Positions 10,192 through 19,152 of a stretch of DNA of 64,000 bases are shown here, one piece after another. How positions within the stretch are numbered: the first letter of the stretch is position 1; each line of letters begins with the position of its first letter. The translations under genes were made by a program, and so were the position numbers. Where the stretch lies: contig NZ_CP086111.1 of the NCBI RefSeq assembly GCF_016806835.2, positions 5,387,471 to 5,451,470 of the forward strand, written 5' to 3'. A model generated the notes under the pieces. The model was not told where the DNA came from. It ran no database searches and saw only the letters and a list, made by a program, of their open reading frames with translations. This DNA is from Skermanella rosea (lineage in GTDB: Bacteria > Pseudomonadota > Alphaproteobacteria > Azospirillales > Azospirillaceae).

Positions 10192-11168
10192 TCACGACGC
10201 AGGAATTCCTTCAGATCGACCTGCCGGCCATGACCGCTGCGGTCCTTGCCTGCGTCAGCTGCGCGCTGGTCGGCAATTTCCTGGTGCTTCGGCGGCAGAG
10301 CCTGCTGGGCGATGCGATCAGCCATGCCATCCTGCCCGGCATCGTCGGCGGTTTCCTGCTGACCGGCTCGCGCTTCGGCCTGGGCGTGATCGGCGGGGCG
10401 CTGGCGGCGGCGGTCGTCGCGGGCGTGCTGATCGAGTCGGTGCGCAGGCTGGGCCGGCTGGACGCCGGGGCCGCCATGGGCGTCGTGTTCACCGTGATGT
10501 TCGCGGGCGGCGTGGTGCTGATCGAGCAGGGTGCCGCCCGCGCGGTCGACCTGGACGCCGACTGCGTGCTCTACGGCCAGCTCGAGGGGATCCTGTGGCT
10601 GGCGCCGCAGGGCTGGGCCGACCTGGCGGACCCGGCGGTCTGGGCCGACCTGCCGCGCCAAGTGGTGACGCTGGCCCTGGTGACGGCGCTGTGCGTCGCC
10701 TGCGTCGTCGCCTTCCGCAAGGAACTGGCGCTGACCTCGTTCGACCCGGCGCTGGCGACGACGCTGGGCATACCCGCCGGGCTGTTCCATTACGGGGTCG
10801 TCGTGCTGGTCGCCGTCGCCGCCATCGCCTCGTTCGAGGCGGTCGGCTCGATCCTGGTGGTCGCGATGCTGATCTGCCCGGCGGCGACGGCGCGCCTGCT
10901 GACCGACCGGCTCCCGGTCCAGCTCTGGCTGAGCGTCGCGATCGGCGGCCTGACCGGGGCGGGCGGCTACCTGCTGGGCGCCTTCGGCCCGTCGCTGCTC
11001 GCCGGCGGCCCGGCCGACGCGCTGAACGCCGCCGGGATGATCGCCACCCTGGCCGGCGTCCTGCTGGCCGCCGCCATCCTGTTCGCGCCGCGCCACGGCG
11101 TGCTGGCCCGCAACCGGGGGATGGGGCGGGGGCCGGGACAGGCAACGGGATTGTCCCGGATGCGGTGA
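10188..11168 (+). CDS. metal ABC transporter permease 2
   Basis: Second ABC-3 family permease (326 aa), expected to pair with permease 1 as a heterodimer, as in SitCD-type importers. GDAISHAILPG near residue 42 and AMLICPAATARL near residue 225 are the matching family motifs. ATG 10188 overlaps the TGA of permease 1. Two different permeases with one ATPase and one binding protein give the SitABCD layout. The hybrid kinase starts 52 bases downstream on the same strand and may be read through. Confidence 0.9.
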   Translation: MITTQEFLQIDLPAMTAAVLACVSCALVGNFLVLRRQSLLGDAISHAILPGIVGGFLLTGSRFGLGVIGGALAAAVVAGVLIESVRRLGRLDAGAAMGVVFTVMFAGGVVLIEQGAARAVDLDADCVLYGQLEGILWLAPQGWADLADPAVWADLPRQVVTLALVTALCVACVVAFRKELALTSFDPALATTLGIPAGLFHYGVVVLVAVAAIASFEAVGSILVVAMLICPAATARLLTDRLPVQLWLSVAIGGLTGAGGYLLGAFGPSLLAGGPADALNAAGMIATLAGVLLAAAILFAPRHGVLARNRGMGRGPGQATGLSRMR

Positions 11169-11220
11169 CCCGTTAGGCTGATGCGGCCGGCACTCCGGTG
11201 GCAATACGATCCGACGGTTC

Positions 11221-14200
11221 ATGACCAGACCTGCCGAGCAAGACCCGCGCTTCAGGCCGACCAGACGGTCCATGGCCCAGTTCGCCGCCGTCGTGGCGCT
11301 GGCCGCGGGCGGCACGCTGCTGCCGTCGGACGGCGGCATCGGCATGATCGCGCTGAAGGCGGCCTGCGCCGCCGCCCTGATCGGGCTGGTCATGGCCGGG
11401 ATGGCCGCCGGCGATCGGAGGGTGCGCGTGGCGCGGGCGGCGGAGCGGCGGACCGACCATGCCCGCCAGGTCCTGGTCGACGCGATCGAGTCGCTGCCCG
11501 AAGGCTTCGCGATCTTCGACCGGGCCGACCGGCTGGTGATATCCAACCAGCGCTTCCGCGAGCTGAATTCGCCGGCATCGAGGACGACGGCCCCCGGATC
11601 GGCCACCCGAGCCCCGCCGGCGGAGGGATCCGCGGAAGATCCGCCCGAAGGCCTGGAGGAGGACGGGCGCCCGATGCCGGACGGGCGGTGGCTGCGGGTC
11701 GACGGGCGGCGGATCGAGGGCGGTTACCGCGTGGCCGTCAGCACCGACGTGACCGAGGGACGCCGCCGGCAGGCAGAGCTGGCCCGCCGCACCCGGCTGC
11801 TCGACGCCGTCCTGAACGCCTTGCCCGAGGGGATCTGCCTGTGGAGCCCGGAGTCGCGGCTGATCGGGTGGAACGCCCGGCTGGTCGAGCTTCTCGACCT
11901 GCCGCCGGACCTGCCCGCGGCGGGCCGACCCCTCGCGGAGTTCGCCGCCTTCCTGGACGGGCGGGGCGAGGCGGCGCTGTCCGGCATTCCTCCCGGCGCG
12001 GTCGGCATGGCGGGCGTCCGCGAGACGCTGCGCCGGGACCATGTCCGCCCGGACGGCCATGTGCTGGAGGTGACATCGGCGCCGATGTCCGACGGGGGCC
12101 GGCTGGTCCGCTATGCCGACGTGACCGCGGCGCGGCGTGCCGGCCGGGATCTCGCCGACCGGGAGGAGCGGTTCCGGCGCCTTTCCGCCGCCACGACGGA
12201 AGGGGTGCTGATCCACGACGGCGCCACCGTGATCGACGCCAACGAGGCGGCGGCGGCGCTGTTCGGGATGACCGTGGGCGAGCTGATCGGATGCCCGGCG
12301 GACCGGCTGGCGGCGCCCGAGGACTGGGCGGGGCTGCGCGACGCCCTGGCGTTGGAAGGTCCGGACGGCCCGACGCCCGATCGCGGGATCCGGCTCCTGC
12401 GCCGGGATGGCGGCCGGTTCCTGTGCGAGGCGTCGCGGCGCCGCGTGGCCTGGCAGGACCGGCCCGCCGCCGCCCTGACGCTGCGCGACGTCACCGTGCG
12501 GCAGGACGCGGAGGACCGGCTGCGCGCCACCCTGGCGAAGGCCGAGCGGGAGAGCCGCACCCGGTCGGACTATCTGGCCGCGATCGGCCGCGAGGTGCGC
12601 CCCGCGCTCAACGGCGTCCTCGGCACGATCGGCGTCCTGGCGGAAAGCCGCCTGACCGAGGCCCAGCGCGCCCAGGCCGTGGCGGTCCGGGAACTGGTCG
12701 AGAACCAGATGGCGACCCTGACCGACATCATCGACCTGGCCCGGCTGGAGGACGGCCGGCTCCGCATCCAGGACGAGGGATTCGACCTGGTCGAGCTGGT
12801 GGAGGGGCTGGTCGATACGCTGGCGGGGCAGGCCGCCGCGAAGGGCATCGACCTCGTCGCCGGCGTCCCGGCCGGCGTGCCGTCGGCCCTGAGGGGCGAT
12901 CCGAAGCGGCTTCGGCAGGTGCTGGCGATCCTCGCGGGAAACGCCGTGAAGTTCACCGAGCAGGGCGGCGTCTCGCTGACCGTCACCGCCCCGGCGAGCG
13001 CCGCCGAGTCCGTGACGGTGCGCTTCGAGGTCGCGGATACCGGGATCGGCATCCCCGACGCGGCGCAGCCCCATGTGTTCGACGGTTTCGGGCTGGGCGG
13101 GACGGGAGCGCCCGGCCGCCACGGCGGAAGCGGGCTCCAGCTCGCCATCGCCAAGCGGCTGGTCGGCCTGATGGGCGGTGCCATCGGGTTCGACAGCGCC
13201 GCCGGGGTCGGCAGCCGTTTCTGGTTCACCGTGTCCCTGGCGCGCCGCCCGGACGGCGCCGGACCGGCCGAGGCCGCCTCGTCGCTGGCCGGGAAACGCA
13301 TCCTTCTGGTCGAAGGAAACGGCGTCAGCCGCGAGGTGCTGACCCGGCAGCTCGCCGACTGGGGGGCCGCGGTCCACGGGGTCGCCAGCGGACGCGCCGC
13401 CCTGGAAGTGATCGCGTCGCCCGGGAGCAGGCGGCCCCGGGGCGGTGCCGCGTTCGATACCGCCCTGGTCGACGACGCCACCTCCGACCTGCCGGTCGCC
13501 ACGCTGGCGCGCCGTCTGCGCGACGCCGGCCTCGGACGCCTGATCCTGCTGTCCGGCATTGGCCGGCCAAGCCAGGGAACCGGCCAGGGGACCCCCTGGC
13601 CGGCGCTGGAAGCGGCCGGCTTCTCGGCCGCGGTCCGCAAGCCGGCGCGCCAGGCATCGCTGCTGGCGGCTCTGCGCGGCGAACCGGTGATGGAACTGGC
13701 CCGGCCGCAGGCCGCCGCGCCGGAAGAACCGGCCGGCGACGGGGCGGCGGCCGGGGGCGATACCCTGCCGGCGGATGCGCCGCGGCTGCTGCTGGTCGAG
13801 GACAGCGTCACCAACCAGCTGGTCGCCGGCACGCTGCTGAAGGTCGCCGGATACCGGGTCGACCTGGCGGTCAACGGGCTGGAGGCGGTCGCCGCGGTCC
13901 GCCGGACGCCCTACCGGCTCGTCCTGATGGACATCGCCATGCCGGAGATGGACGGCATCGCCGCGACCCGGGCGATCCGCGCCCTGCCCGCTCCAGTCGG
14001 AGACATCCCGATCATCGCGATGACGGCCAACGCCATGGTCGGCGACCGCGAACGGTTCCTCGATGCCGGGATGAACGATTACGTGCCGAAGCCGATCGAG
14101 CGGGTCCATCTGCTCGACACGATCGCCCGCTGGCTGCCCGCCCCCGTCCCGGCGGCGCCGGCAGCCAGCGCGGAGGCGGCATCCCCGGGCGCGGGCGGTG

Positions 14201-14559
14201 CCGCCGCATCCGAGTTGCTCGACACCGGCGTGCTCGACCAGCTCAAGCACGACCTCGACGAAACCATCCTGCCGGACCTGATCGACGCCTTCCTGTCGGA
14301 AGCCCGGGGGCGCGTGCAGCGCATCGTCGACGGCGCCGCCGGCGACGCGCTGCCGGTGGTGGCGCGGGAGGCCCATACGCTGAAGAGCTCCGCCGGCACC
14401 TTCGGCGCCGTCCGGCTCGCAGACGCGGTGCGAGCGATCGAGCGCGCCTGCCAAGCCGGCGACGGGGCGACGGTGCAGCGGATCAGCGCCGAGGTTCCCG
14501 CCCTGCTCGAGGCGACGGCGCGCGCCTATGACTGCCTGGGCATGGTCGCGCGCACCTGA
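11221..14559 (+). CDS. hybrid sensor kinase (3 PAS, HATPase, 2 REC, HPt) with Arg in place of the phospho-acceptor His
   Basis: 1112 aa. Two hydrophobic segments (about 20-35 and 43-62), PAS domains about 85-175, 195-300 and 315-430, a HisKA-like helix pair about 440-515, HATPase about 560-680, a receiver about 697-800, a second receiver about 857-975 and an HPt domain about 1015-1095. The H-box reads GREVRPALNG where relatives have SHELRTPLNG: residue 457 is Arg (codon 12589-12591). N-box (GNAVKFTE) and G-boxes (DTGIGIP, GGSGLQLA) look usable. The first receiver has an altered acidic pocket (VEGN); the second is canonical (VEDS, Asp near 904 in MDIAMPEMDG), as is the HPt His1052 in AHTLKSSAG. 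It may be a pseudo-kinase or phospho-relay scaffold. Confidence 0.88.
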   Translation: MTRPAEQDPRFRPTRRSMAQFAAVVALAAGGTLLPSDGGIGMIALKAACAAALIGLVMAGMAAGDRRVRVARAAERRTDHARQVLVDAIESLPEGFAIFDRADRLVISNQRFRELNSPASRTTAPGSATRAPPAEGSAEDPPEGLEEDGRPMPDGRWLRVDGRRIEGGYRVAVSTDVTEGRRRQAELARRTRLLDAVLNALPEGICLWSPESRLIGWNARLVELLDLPPDLPAAGRPLAEFAAFLDGRGEAALSGIPPGAVGMAGVRETLRRDHVRPDGHVLEVTSAPMSDGGRLVRYADVTAARRAGRDLADREERFRRLSAATTEGVLIHDGATVIDANEAAAALFGMTVGELIGCPADRLAAPEDWAGLRDALALEGPDGPTPDRGIRLLRRDGGRFLCEASRRRVAWQDRPAAALTLRDVTVRQDAEDRLRATLAKAERESRTRSDYLAAIGREVRPALNGVLGTIGVLAESRLTEAQRAQAVAVRELVENQMATLTDIIDLARLEDGRLRIQDEGFDLVELVEGLVDTLAGQAAAKGIDLVAGVPAGVPSALRGDPKRLRQVLAILAGNAVKFTEQGGVSLTVTAPASAAESVTVRFEVADTGIGIPDAAQPHVFDGFGLGGTGAPGRHGGSGLQLAIAKRLVGLMGGAIGFDSAAGVGSRFWFTVSLARRPDGAGPAEAASSLAGKRILLVEGNGVSREVLTRQLADWGAAVHGVASGRAALEVIASPGSRRPRGGAAFDTALVDDATSDLPVATLARRLRDAGLGRLILLSGIGRPSQGTGQGTPWPALEAAGFSAAVRKPARQASLLAALRGEPVMELARPQAAAPEEPAGDGAAAGGDTLPADAPRLLLVEDSVTNQLVAGTLLKVAGYRVDLAVNGLEAVAAVRRTPYRLVLMDIAMPEMDGIAATRAIRALPAPVGDIPIIAMTANAMVGDRERFLDAGMNDYVPKPIERVHLLDTIARWLPAPVPAAPAASAEAASPGAGGAAASELLDTGVLDQLKHDLDETILPDLIDAFLSEARGRVQRIVDGAAGDALPVVAREAHTLKSSAGTFGAVRLADAVRAIERACQAGDGATVQRISAEVPALLEATARAYDCLGMVART

Positions 14560-14778
14560 AGGGCAAGGGTACACCCGGCGGGCGGCCCATCGAACATCAT
14601 ATATATTTATAACAAATATTTCTGAAAAGCCTACCGGATCTGGCCCTTTGCACTGAACGTCATCCGGTTTTCAAAAGCTATCATCAAACGAGTGAAGACT
14701 TCTTTGCCTTTCCCAAAGGCGAAGCCAACCCTCCTTTTAAGTGGAACGAGAGTTCTTCTTAAAGAAACGTAAAGAAAA

Positions 14779-15900
14779 ATGAAGCTCAGTCCTGAAATGC
14801 TGGTCCGGGCGCTTGACGTCAGCGAGCTAGCCCACACCGTCAGCTCCCTCAGGGGCGACATGCCCCTGCTCTACGCCAACCAGGCCTTCCTGGACCTGAC
14901 GGGATACGGCCGGGACGAGGTGGTCGGTCGGAACTGCAGATTCCTCCAGGGACCGCTGACCGAAGCTTCCGCGCTGTCGCGGATCCGCGACGGCATCGCG
15001 GCGCGCGAGACCGTCCAGGTGAACCTGATCAATTACCGCAAGGACGGAAGCACCTTCGTCAACCATCTCTACCTGGCCCCGGTGCCGGACGCCTCGGGCA
15101 CGCCCATCGCCTACATGGGCATCCAGTCGAACGTCACCCCGCTCCACCAGCGGCTTCGGCTGGACCACGAGCGGGAGAAGCTGGCGGCCCTGGGCCGCCT
15201 GACCGCTGGGATCAGCCACGAGATCAAGAACGCCCTCCAGCCGATCCGCCTGATGGCGGAGATCCTGGAGGATTGGGAGAGCTTGCGCCCGGACGACATC
15301 CGCCGGTCCCTGGCCACGCTTCGGACCAACCTGGACATCGCCCTCCAACTGACCACCGACGTCCTGGGCGTCGCCCGCAATCCGTCCCATCGGCGCGCGG
15401 AAGCCGTCGCCGCGACGGTGCTGGCCGCCGAGACGATGCGGTTCGTGGAAGGGATCGTGCCCGACACGGTCCGGCTGCGGACCGTCGGAATCCCGCCCGG
15501 CGGCACACCGGGCTCGGTGGCGATAACGGTCCGGCATCTCCTCCAGGTGATCGGAAACCTCGTCACCAACGCCGTCGACGCCATGCAGGGGCGCGGGGAC
15601 CTGACGATCCGCTGGATCCGCCGCAGCCTGCCGCCCGGCGAGGCGGAGGGGCTCGGCCTCCTCCCCGGCGACTATCTGCGGATCGATATCGTGGATACCG
15701 GATGCGGCGTCGAGGAACGGCACCTGGGCGAACTTTTCGAGACCTTCTTCACGACCAAGCCGCGCGACGAGGGGACGGGACTGGGGCTGGCGGTCAGCCA
15801 GTCGATCGTCCGCGAGGCCGGCGGAACCATCACCGCCAGCAGCCAGGCTCCCGGCGGCAGCACCTTCTCGATCCATCTTCCAACGATCCACGAAGCATAG
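14779..15900 (+). CDS. LOV-domain (blue-light) sensor histidine kinase
   Basis: Soluble 373-aa kinase. Residues about 15-125 form a LOV domain: GRNCRFLQG with the flavin-adduct Cys53, NLINYRKDGSTF, and GIQSNVT with the flavin-contacting Gln116. HisKA acceptor His147 lies in GISHEIKN and the ATPase domain (NLVTNAVDAM, DTGCGV, GTGLGLAV) runs about 255-370. The subfamily with HEIKN plus a receiver partner is NtrB/LOV-HK-like. Start ATG 14779 follows an AT-rich leader. It is followed 9 bases later by a single-domain receiver and then a chemoreceptor, so light sensing tied to motility is a reasonable inference. The flavin residues are directly visible; photochemistry is untested. Confidence 0.9.
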   Translation: MKLSPEMLVRALDVSELAHTVSSLRGDMPLLYANQAFLDLTGYGRDEVVGRNCRFLQGPLTEASALSRIRDGIAARETVQVNLINYRKDGSTFVNHLYLAPVPDASGTPIAYMGIQSNVTPLHQRLRLDHEREKLAALGRLTAGISHEIKNALQPIRLMAEILEDWESLRPDDIRRSLATLRTNLDIALQLTTDVLGVARNPSHRRAEAVAATVLAAETMRFVEGIVPDTVRLRTVGIPPGGTPGSVAITVRHLLQVIGNLVTNAVDAMQGRGDLTIRWIRRSLPPGEAEGLGLLPGDYLRIDIVDTGCGVEERHLGELFETFFTTKPRDEGTGLGLAVSQSIVREAGGTITASSQAPGGSTFSIHLPTIHEA

Positions 15901-15909
15901 GAACATTCC

Positions 15910-16284
15910 ATGGCACACATACTGCTGATCGAGGACATGCCGGGGGTGCGGGACGCCCTCGGCGTGGTCCTGACCATCGCCGGCCACCGGATCGACACGG
16001 CGGGCGACGGCGAAGAGGGCTTGGCCAAGGTCAGGGCCAACGCCTACGACATGGTCATCTGCGACATCGTCATGCCCAGGAAGGACGGCACCTCGGTGAT
16101 CATCGAGGCCAAGGCGGCCAAGCCGGCCCTGCCGATCCTGGCAGTGTCCGGGGGAGCCGGCGGCGTGACCGCCCGGCAGGCTCTCCTGGTGGCCTCCGCG
16201 AAGGCGGACCGCACCCTGGAAAAGCCCTTCTCCCGCGAGGACCTGCTGACGGCGGTCCGCGAAACCCTTTCCTCTCCCGCCTGA
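15910..16284 (+). CDS. single-domain response regulator
   Basis: CheY-like receiver with no output domain (124 aa). The acidic pair in IEDMP, phospho-acceptor Asp52 in VICDIVMP, Ser80 in LAVSGG at the Thr/Ser switch position and Lys105 in LEKPF are all present. It lies between the LOV kinase and the chemoreceptor with gaps of 9 and 12 bases, so it is most likely the LOV kinase's direct partner. The output could be protein-protein contact with the flagellar or chemotaxis machinery; that is inference. Confidence 0.92.
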   Translation: MAHILLIEDMPGVRDALGVVLTIAGHRIDTAGDGEEGLAKVRANAYDMVICDIVMPRKDGTSVIIEAKAAKPALPILAVSGGAGGVTARQALLVASAKADRTLEKPFSREDLLTAVRETLSSPA

Positions 16285-16296
16285 ACGAGCACCATC

Positions 16297-18372
16297 ATGC
16301 CCAACTTTTTCCGCAGCCTGAAGATCGGTTCCCGCATCTATGTCCTGACCGCCATGTCGCTGGCCTTCCTGTGCCTCGTCGCGGCGATCAGCTTCACCAG
16401 CATGGTCCGGATCGGCCACGAGCTGACCCAGGTCGCCGACCGCAGCATGCCGATCAGCGCCCTGCTGCGCCAGATCACCACCCACCAGCTGGAACAGGCC
16501 GTGCTGTTCGAACGGATGCTGCGGGAGGGCGAGATCAGCGTCGCGGAGAACCGGCTGGACCAGGTCGCCGCCGAGTTCGGCCGGCTGTCGCGCCAGATGG
16601 ACGAGGAGATCGTCCGGCTCGAACGGATGGTCGGGGAGGCGCGGGCGGCTTCGGACGGGACCGACATGGGGGATCTCGAGGAGCAGGTCAGGCAGATCGA
16701 GGAACGCCACGCGCGCTACGAGAAGGGCGCCGAGGCGATCCTGCAGCGCATCCGGGAGTCCGGCACCCGCACCGTGCCGACGACCGTCACCGCGCTGATG
16801 AGGCTCGCGGAGGACCTGGAAAAGGAACAGGAGGCGCTCGACCATGCCATCATCGACCTGATGGAGAATGTCTCCGCATCGACCGACAAGGCGGTCCGGC
16901 GCGCCCGGGACGACGAAGCGCGGGCGACGATGCTGATCGCGAGCCTGTCGGGCATCATCCTGATCCTGGCCGGGGCCCTGTCGATCCTGATCGCGCGCAG
17001 CATCACCAAGCCGGTGGGCAAGCTGACGAACGCCATGAAGGACCTGGCCGGCGGCAATCTGGAGACCGAGATCGTCACGCCCTATTTCCGCGACGAGGTC
17101 CACGAGATGTCGGCGACCATGAAGGTGTTCCGCGCCGACATGGCGAAGGCGCGCGACCTGGAAGAGGTGCAGCGGCGGGAGCGGGCCAAGCGGCAGCGCC
17201 AGGGCGAGGAGCTGAGCCAGCTCGTCGGCATCTTCGGGGCCAGCATCGGCGCCGTGTTCAACAGGATCGGCTCGTCCTCCAAGGCGATGGTCGACGAGGC
17301 GACGACCATGACGCGCCAGAGCGGCGATACCCTGGGCATGGCCGACCAGGTGGCCGGCGAGGCCAGCCATTCCTCGGAAAGCGCCGGCACGCTGGCCAGC
17401 GCCTCGGAGGAGATGCTGGTCAGCGCGCAGGAGATCGCCCGGCAGATCGCCAAGTCGGCGGACGTGGTGAACAGGGCCGTCGCCGCCGCCGACAACGCCC
17501 GCGACGAGGTCGGGCGGCTTCAGGAGACGGCCGAGCAGATCGAGCAGGTCGTCGAGCTGATCCGGAACATCTCGAAGCAGACCAACCTGCTGGCGCTGAA
17601 CGCCACCATCGAGGCGAGCCGGGCCGGCGACGCCGGCAAGGGCTTCGCGGTGGTCGCGGCGGAGGTGAAGCAACTGGCGACCCAGACGACCCGGGCCACC
17701 GAGGAGATCGGCGCCAGGATCAGCGGGGTGCGGCAGGTCTCGACCTCTTCCGCCGGCGCGATCACGGAGATCGCCAGCCTGATCAGCGAAGTCAACAGCT
17801 ACATCTCCGGAATCGTGTCGGCCGTGCAGGAACAGGATGCGACCCTGAACGAGATGGTCCGCAACATCGACTTCGTGGCCCGGAGTTCCGGCACGGTCAC
17901 CGAGAGCGTGGCGCGGATCAAGGGCCAGGCCGTGACCGTGGGGTCCAGCGCCGCGGGCGTCAGCCGTTTCGCCACCGACCTGAGGGACGAGTCGACCAGC
18001 CTGAGCCGGGAAGTGGAAACCTTCCTGAAGGCCATGCGCAACACCAATAGCGACGACGACACCTTCACGACCTACAGGATCGACCGGGCCGCGGAAGCCG
18101 ACCTGGCCTCCGGCGCGTGGCGGGGCCGGGTGCATGAGATATCGAGCGCCCACGCCGTCGTGACGCCGGCGTTGCGCGGTGCTGCGGGAGAGCTGATCAC
18201 GATCGGCATCGATGGGATCGCCAGCGGGCTGCGGGCCCGGGTGGCCCTGACCGAAGACGGCCGGACCGTCATCCAGTTCCCGCTGGACCTGGAGCATCTC
18301 CAGCGGATGCAGGCCCATGTCGCGGCCCTGGGGCTGGCGAGGGAACCGGAGAAGGACCTGTCGGCGGCGTGA
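16297..18372 (+). CDS. methyl-accepting chemotaxis protein with C-terminal PilZ-like tail
   Basis: 691-aa chemoreceptor. TM1 about 13-35, a helical periplasmic sensor (36-209) rich in coiled-coil heptads, TM2 about 210-232, HAMP starting at [11 protein letters not shown], then the methyl-accepting signalling domain with the conserved tip [20 protein letters not shown] near residue 430. Residues about 590-680 ([11 protein letters not shown]..., [13 protein letters not shown]...) resemble a PilZ domain, as in Azospirillum chemoreceptors. However, the c-di-GMP motif is degenerate: RxxxR is reduced and DxSxxG reads HEISSAHA, so nucleotide binding is doubtful. It is the last gene of the LOV operon. 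Confidence 0.88.
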   Translation: MPNFFRSLKIGSRIYVLTAMSLAFLCLVAAISFTSMVRIGHELTQVADRSMPISALLRQITTHQLEQAVLFERMLREGEISVAENRLDQVAAEFGRLSRQMDEEIVRLERMVGEARAASDGTDMGDLEEQVRQIEERHARYEKGAEAILQRIRESGTRTVPTTVTALMRLAEDLEKEQEALDHAIIDLMENVSASTDKAVRRARDDEARATMLIASLSGIILILAGALSILIARSITKPVGKLTNAMKDLAGGNLETEIVTPYFRDEVHEMSATMKVFRADMAKARDLEEVQRRERAKRQRQGEELSQLVGIFGASIGAVFNRIGSSSKAMVDEATTMTRQSGDTLGMADQVAGEASHSSESAGTLASASEEMLVSAQEIARQIAKSADVVNRAVAAADNARDEVGRLQETAEQIEQVVELIRNISKQTNLLALNATIEASRAGDAGKGFAVVAAEVKQLATQTTRATEEIGARISGVRQVSTSSAGAITEIASLISEVNSYISGIVSAVQEQDATLNEMVRNIDFVARSSGTVTESVARIKGQAVTVGSSAAGVSRFATDLRDESTSLSREVETFLKAMRNTNSDDDTFTTYRIDRAAEADLASGAWRGRVHEISSAHAVVTPALRGAAGELITIGIDGIASGLRARVALTEDGRTVIQFPLDLEHLQRMQAHVAALGLAREPEKDLSAA

Positions 18373-18425
18373 CGCAACCCTTCAGCATGTTGCAGCGCCC
18401 GGACAGGCATCGCGGCATGGAAAAA

Positions 18426-18451
18426 GGGAGGAAGACCGCCGTCTTCCTCCC
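18426..18451 (-). terminator. intrinsic terminator of the cold-shock gene
   Basis: A perfect 11-bp stem (18426-18436 with 18441-18451) and a 4-nt loop, followed on the minus strand by TTTTT. This is the best-formed intrinsic terminator in the window. It ends the leftward csp transcript and may also stop the chemoreceptor operon from the other side. Confidence 0.8.
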
Positions 18452-18529
18452 GCGTTTCGAAGTCTGGAGATCGATCTCTTGTTGTCTCAAGGGGACGATC
18501 GGCACCGCTTCGTCGCCCGGGAGGGATGA

Positions 18530-18739
18530 TCAATCCAGGAGGCTGATATTGACCGCCGCTTCCTTGCCGTTGTTTCCGCGCGCCAGTTCATAGCTGACTT
18601 TCTGGCCTTCGTTGAGGCCTCGGATGCCCGAGCGTTCGAGAGCGGAGATGTGGACGAAAACATCCTTCACGCCATTCTCGGGTGCGATGAAGCCGTAACC
18701 TTTGGTAGCGTTAAACCATTTAACCGTGCCAGTCGCCAT
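18530..18739 (-). CDS. cold-shock protein, CspA family
   Basis: A 69-aa single cold-shock domain that binds single-stranded RNA/DNA. RNP1 (KGYGFIAP) and RNP2 (VFVHIS) are intact, with KWFNATKG at the N-terminus. About 290 bp upstream are free of genes, which suits the long structured leader typical of csp genes. It has its own terminator. Function in cold response or as a general RNA chaperone cannot be told apart from sequence. Confidence 0.95.
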   Translation of the reverse strand: MATGTVKWFNATKGYGFIAPENGVKDVFVHISALERSGIRGLNEGQKVSYELARGNNGKEAAVNISLLD

Positions 18740-19152
18740 GACTGTAACTCCCTGGTCGTCTTAGGCTAGTGCAGCCGGCATTCCTTGTTGATGCAGGCCG
18801 TGTGTCGGGCCGGAACCCAACTTCGTGATCGATGGTGGAGCAGTCCGCTCCTGGCATTTATTGCGGCGCAGCGAAAACCCGAACCATAGATGACTTGAAA
18901 ATCACGCTACCGACTTGATTTGTTTCGCACAAGCGCAGAGTCCGCGGATATGTCTTTTTGCTCGTTCAGCTATGGTCCAAAGTGATTCCCCCTATGTCTA
19001 AAGAGAACGACTTGGGATTTGCCGACGACTAGTAGCGGCGGCATTTGGGATCGAGCTGACGAGAGAGTAACCTCGCGGACAACGCATGGTCCGCAAGGAG
19101 AGGGCCGGCGACGGAAGCCGTGATTACAAGGGTTTGGACTGCCGGAATGCGG
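18740..19152. other. intergenic region: csp leader and 3' region of the sigma-54 regulator
   Basis: About 410 bp without a gene. The part next to csp (18740-18990) is AT-richer than its surroundings and should hold the csp promoter and leader. I see no clear terminator after the regulator stop at 19153. Confidence 0.5.

Noticed and set aside
11173-14574. Leftward frame of over 1100 codons across the hybrid kinase
   Set aside because: It is the complement shadow of a GC-rich gene: rich in Arg, Gln, His and Gly with no domains, while the rightward frame has clear PAS, ATPase, REC and HPt motifs.
14730-14778. EcfG-type promoter (GGAAC...GTT) before the LOV kinase
   Set aside because: A GGAAC is present at 14741, but the spacing to the next CGTA-like element is about 20 bases, outside the usual 16-17.
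14827-18318. Long leftward frame across the LOV operon
   Set aside because: Low-complexity His/Asp/Leu-rich translation, no motifs; three well-supported rightward genes occupy the region.
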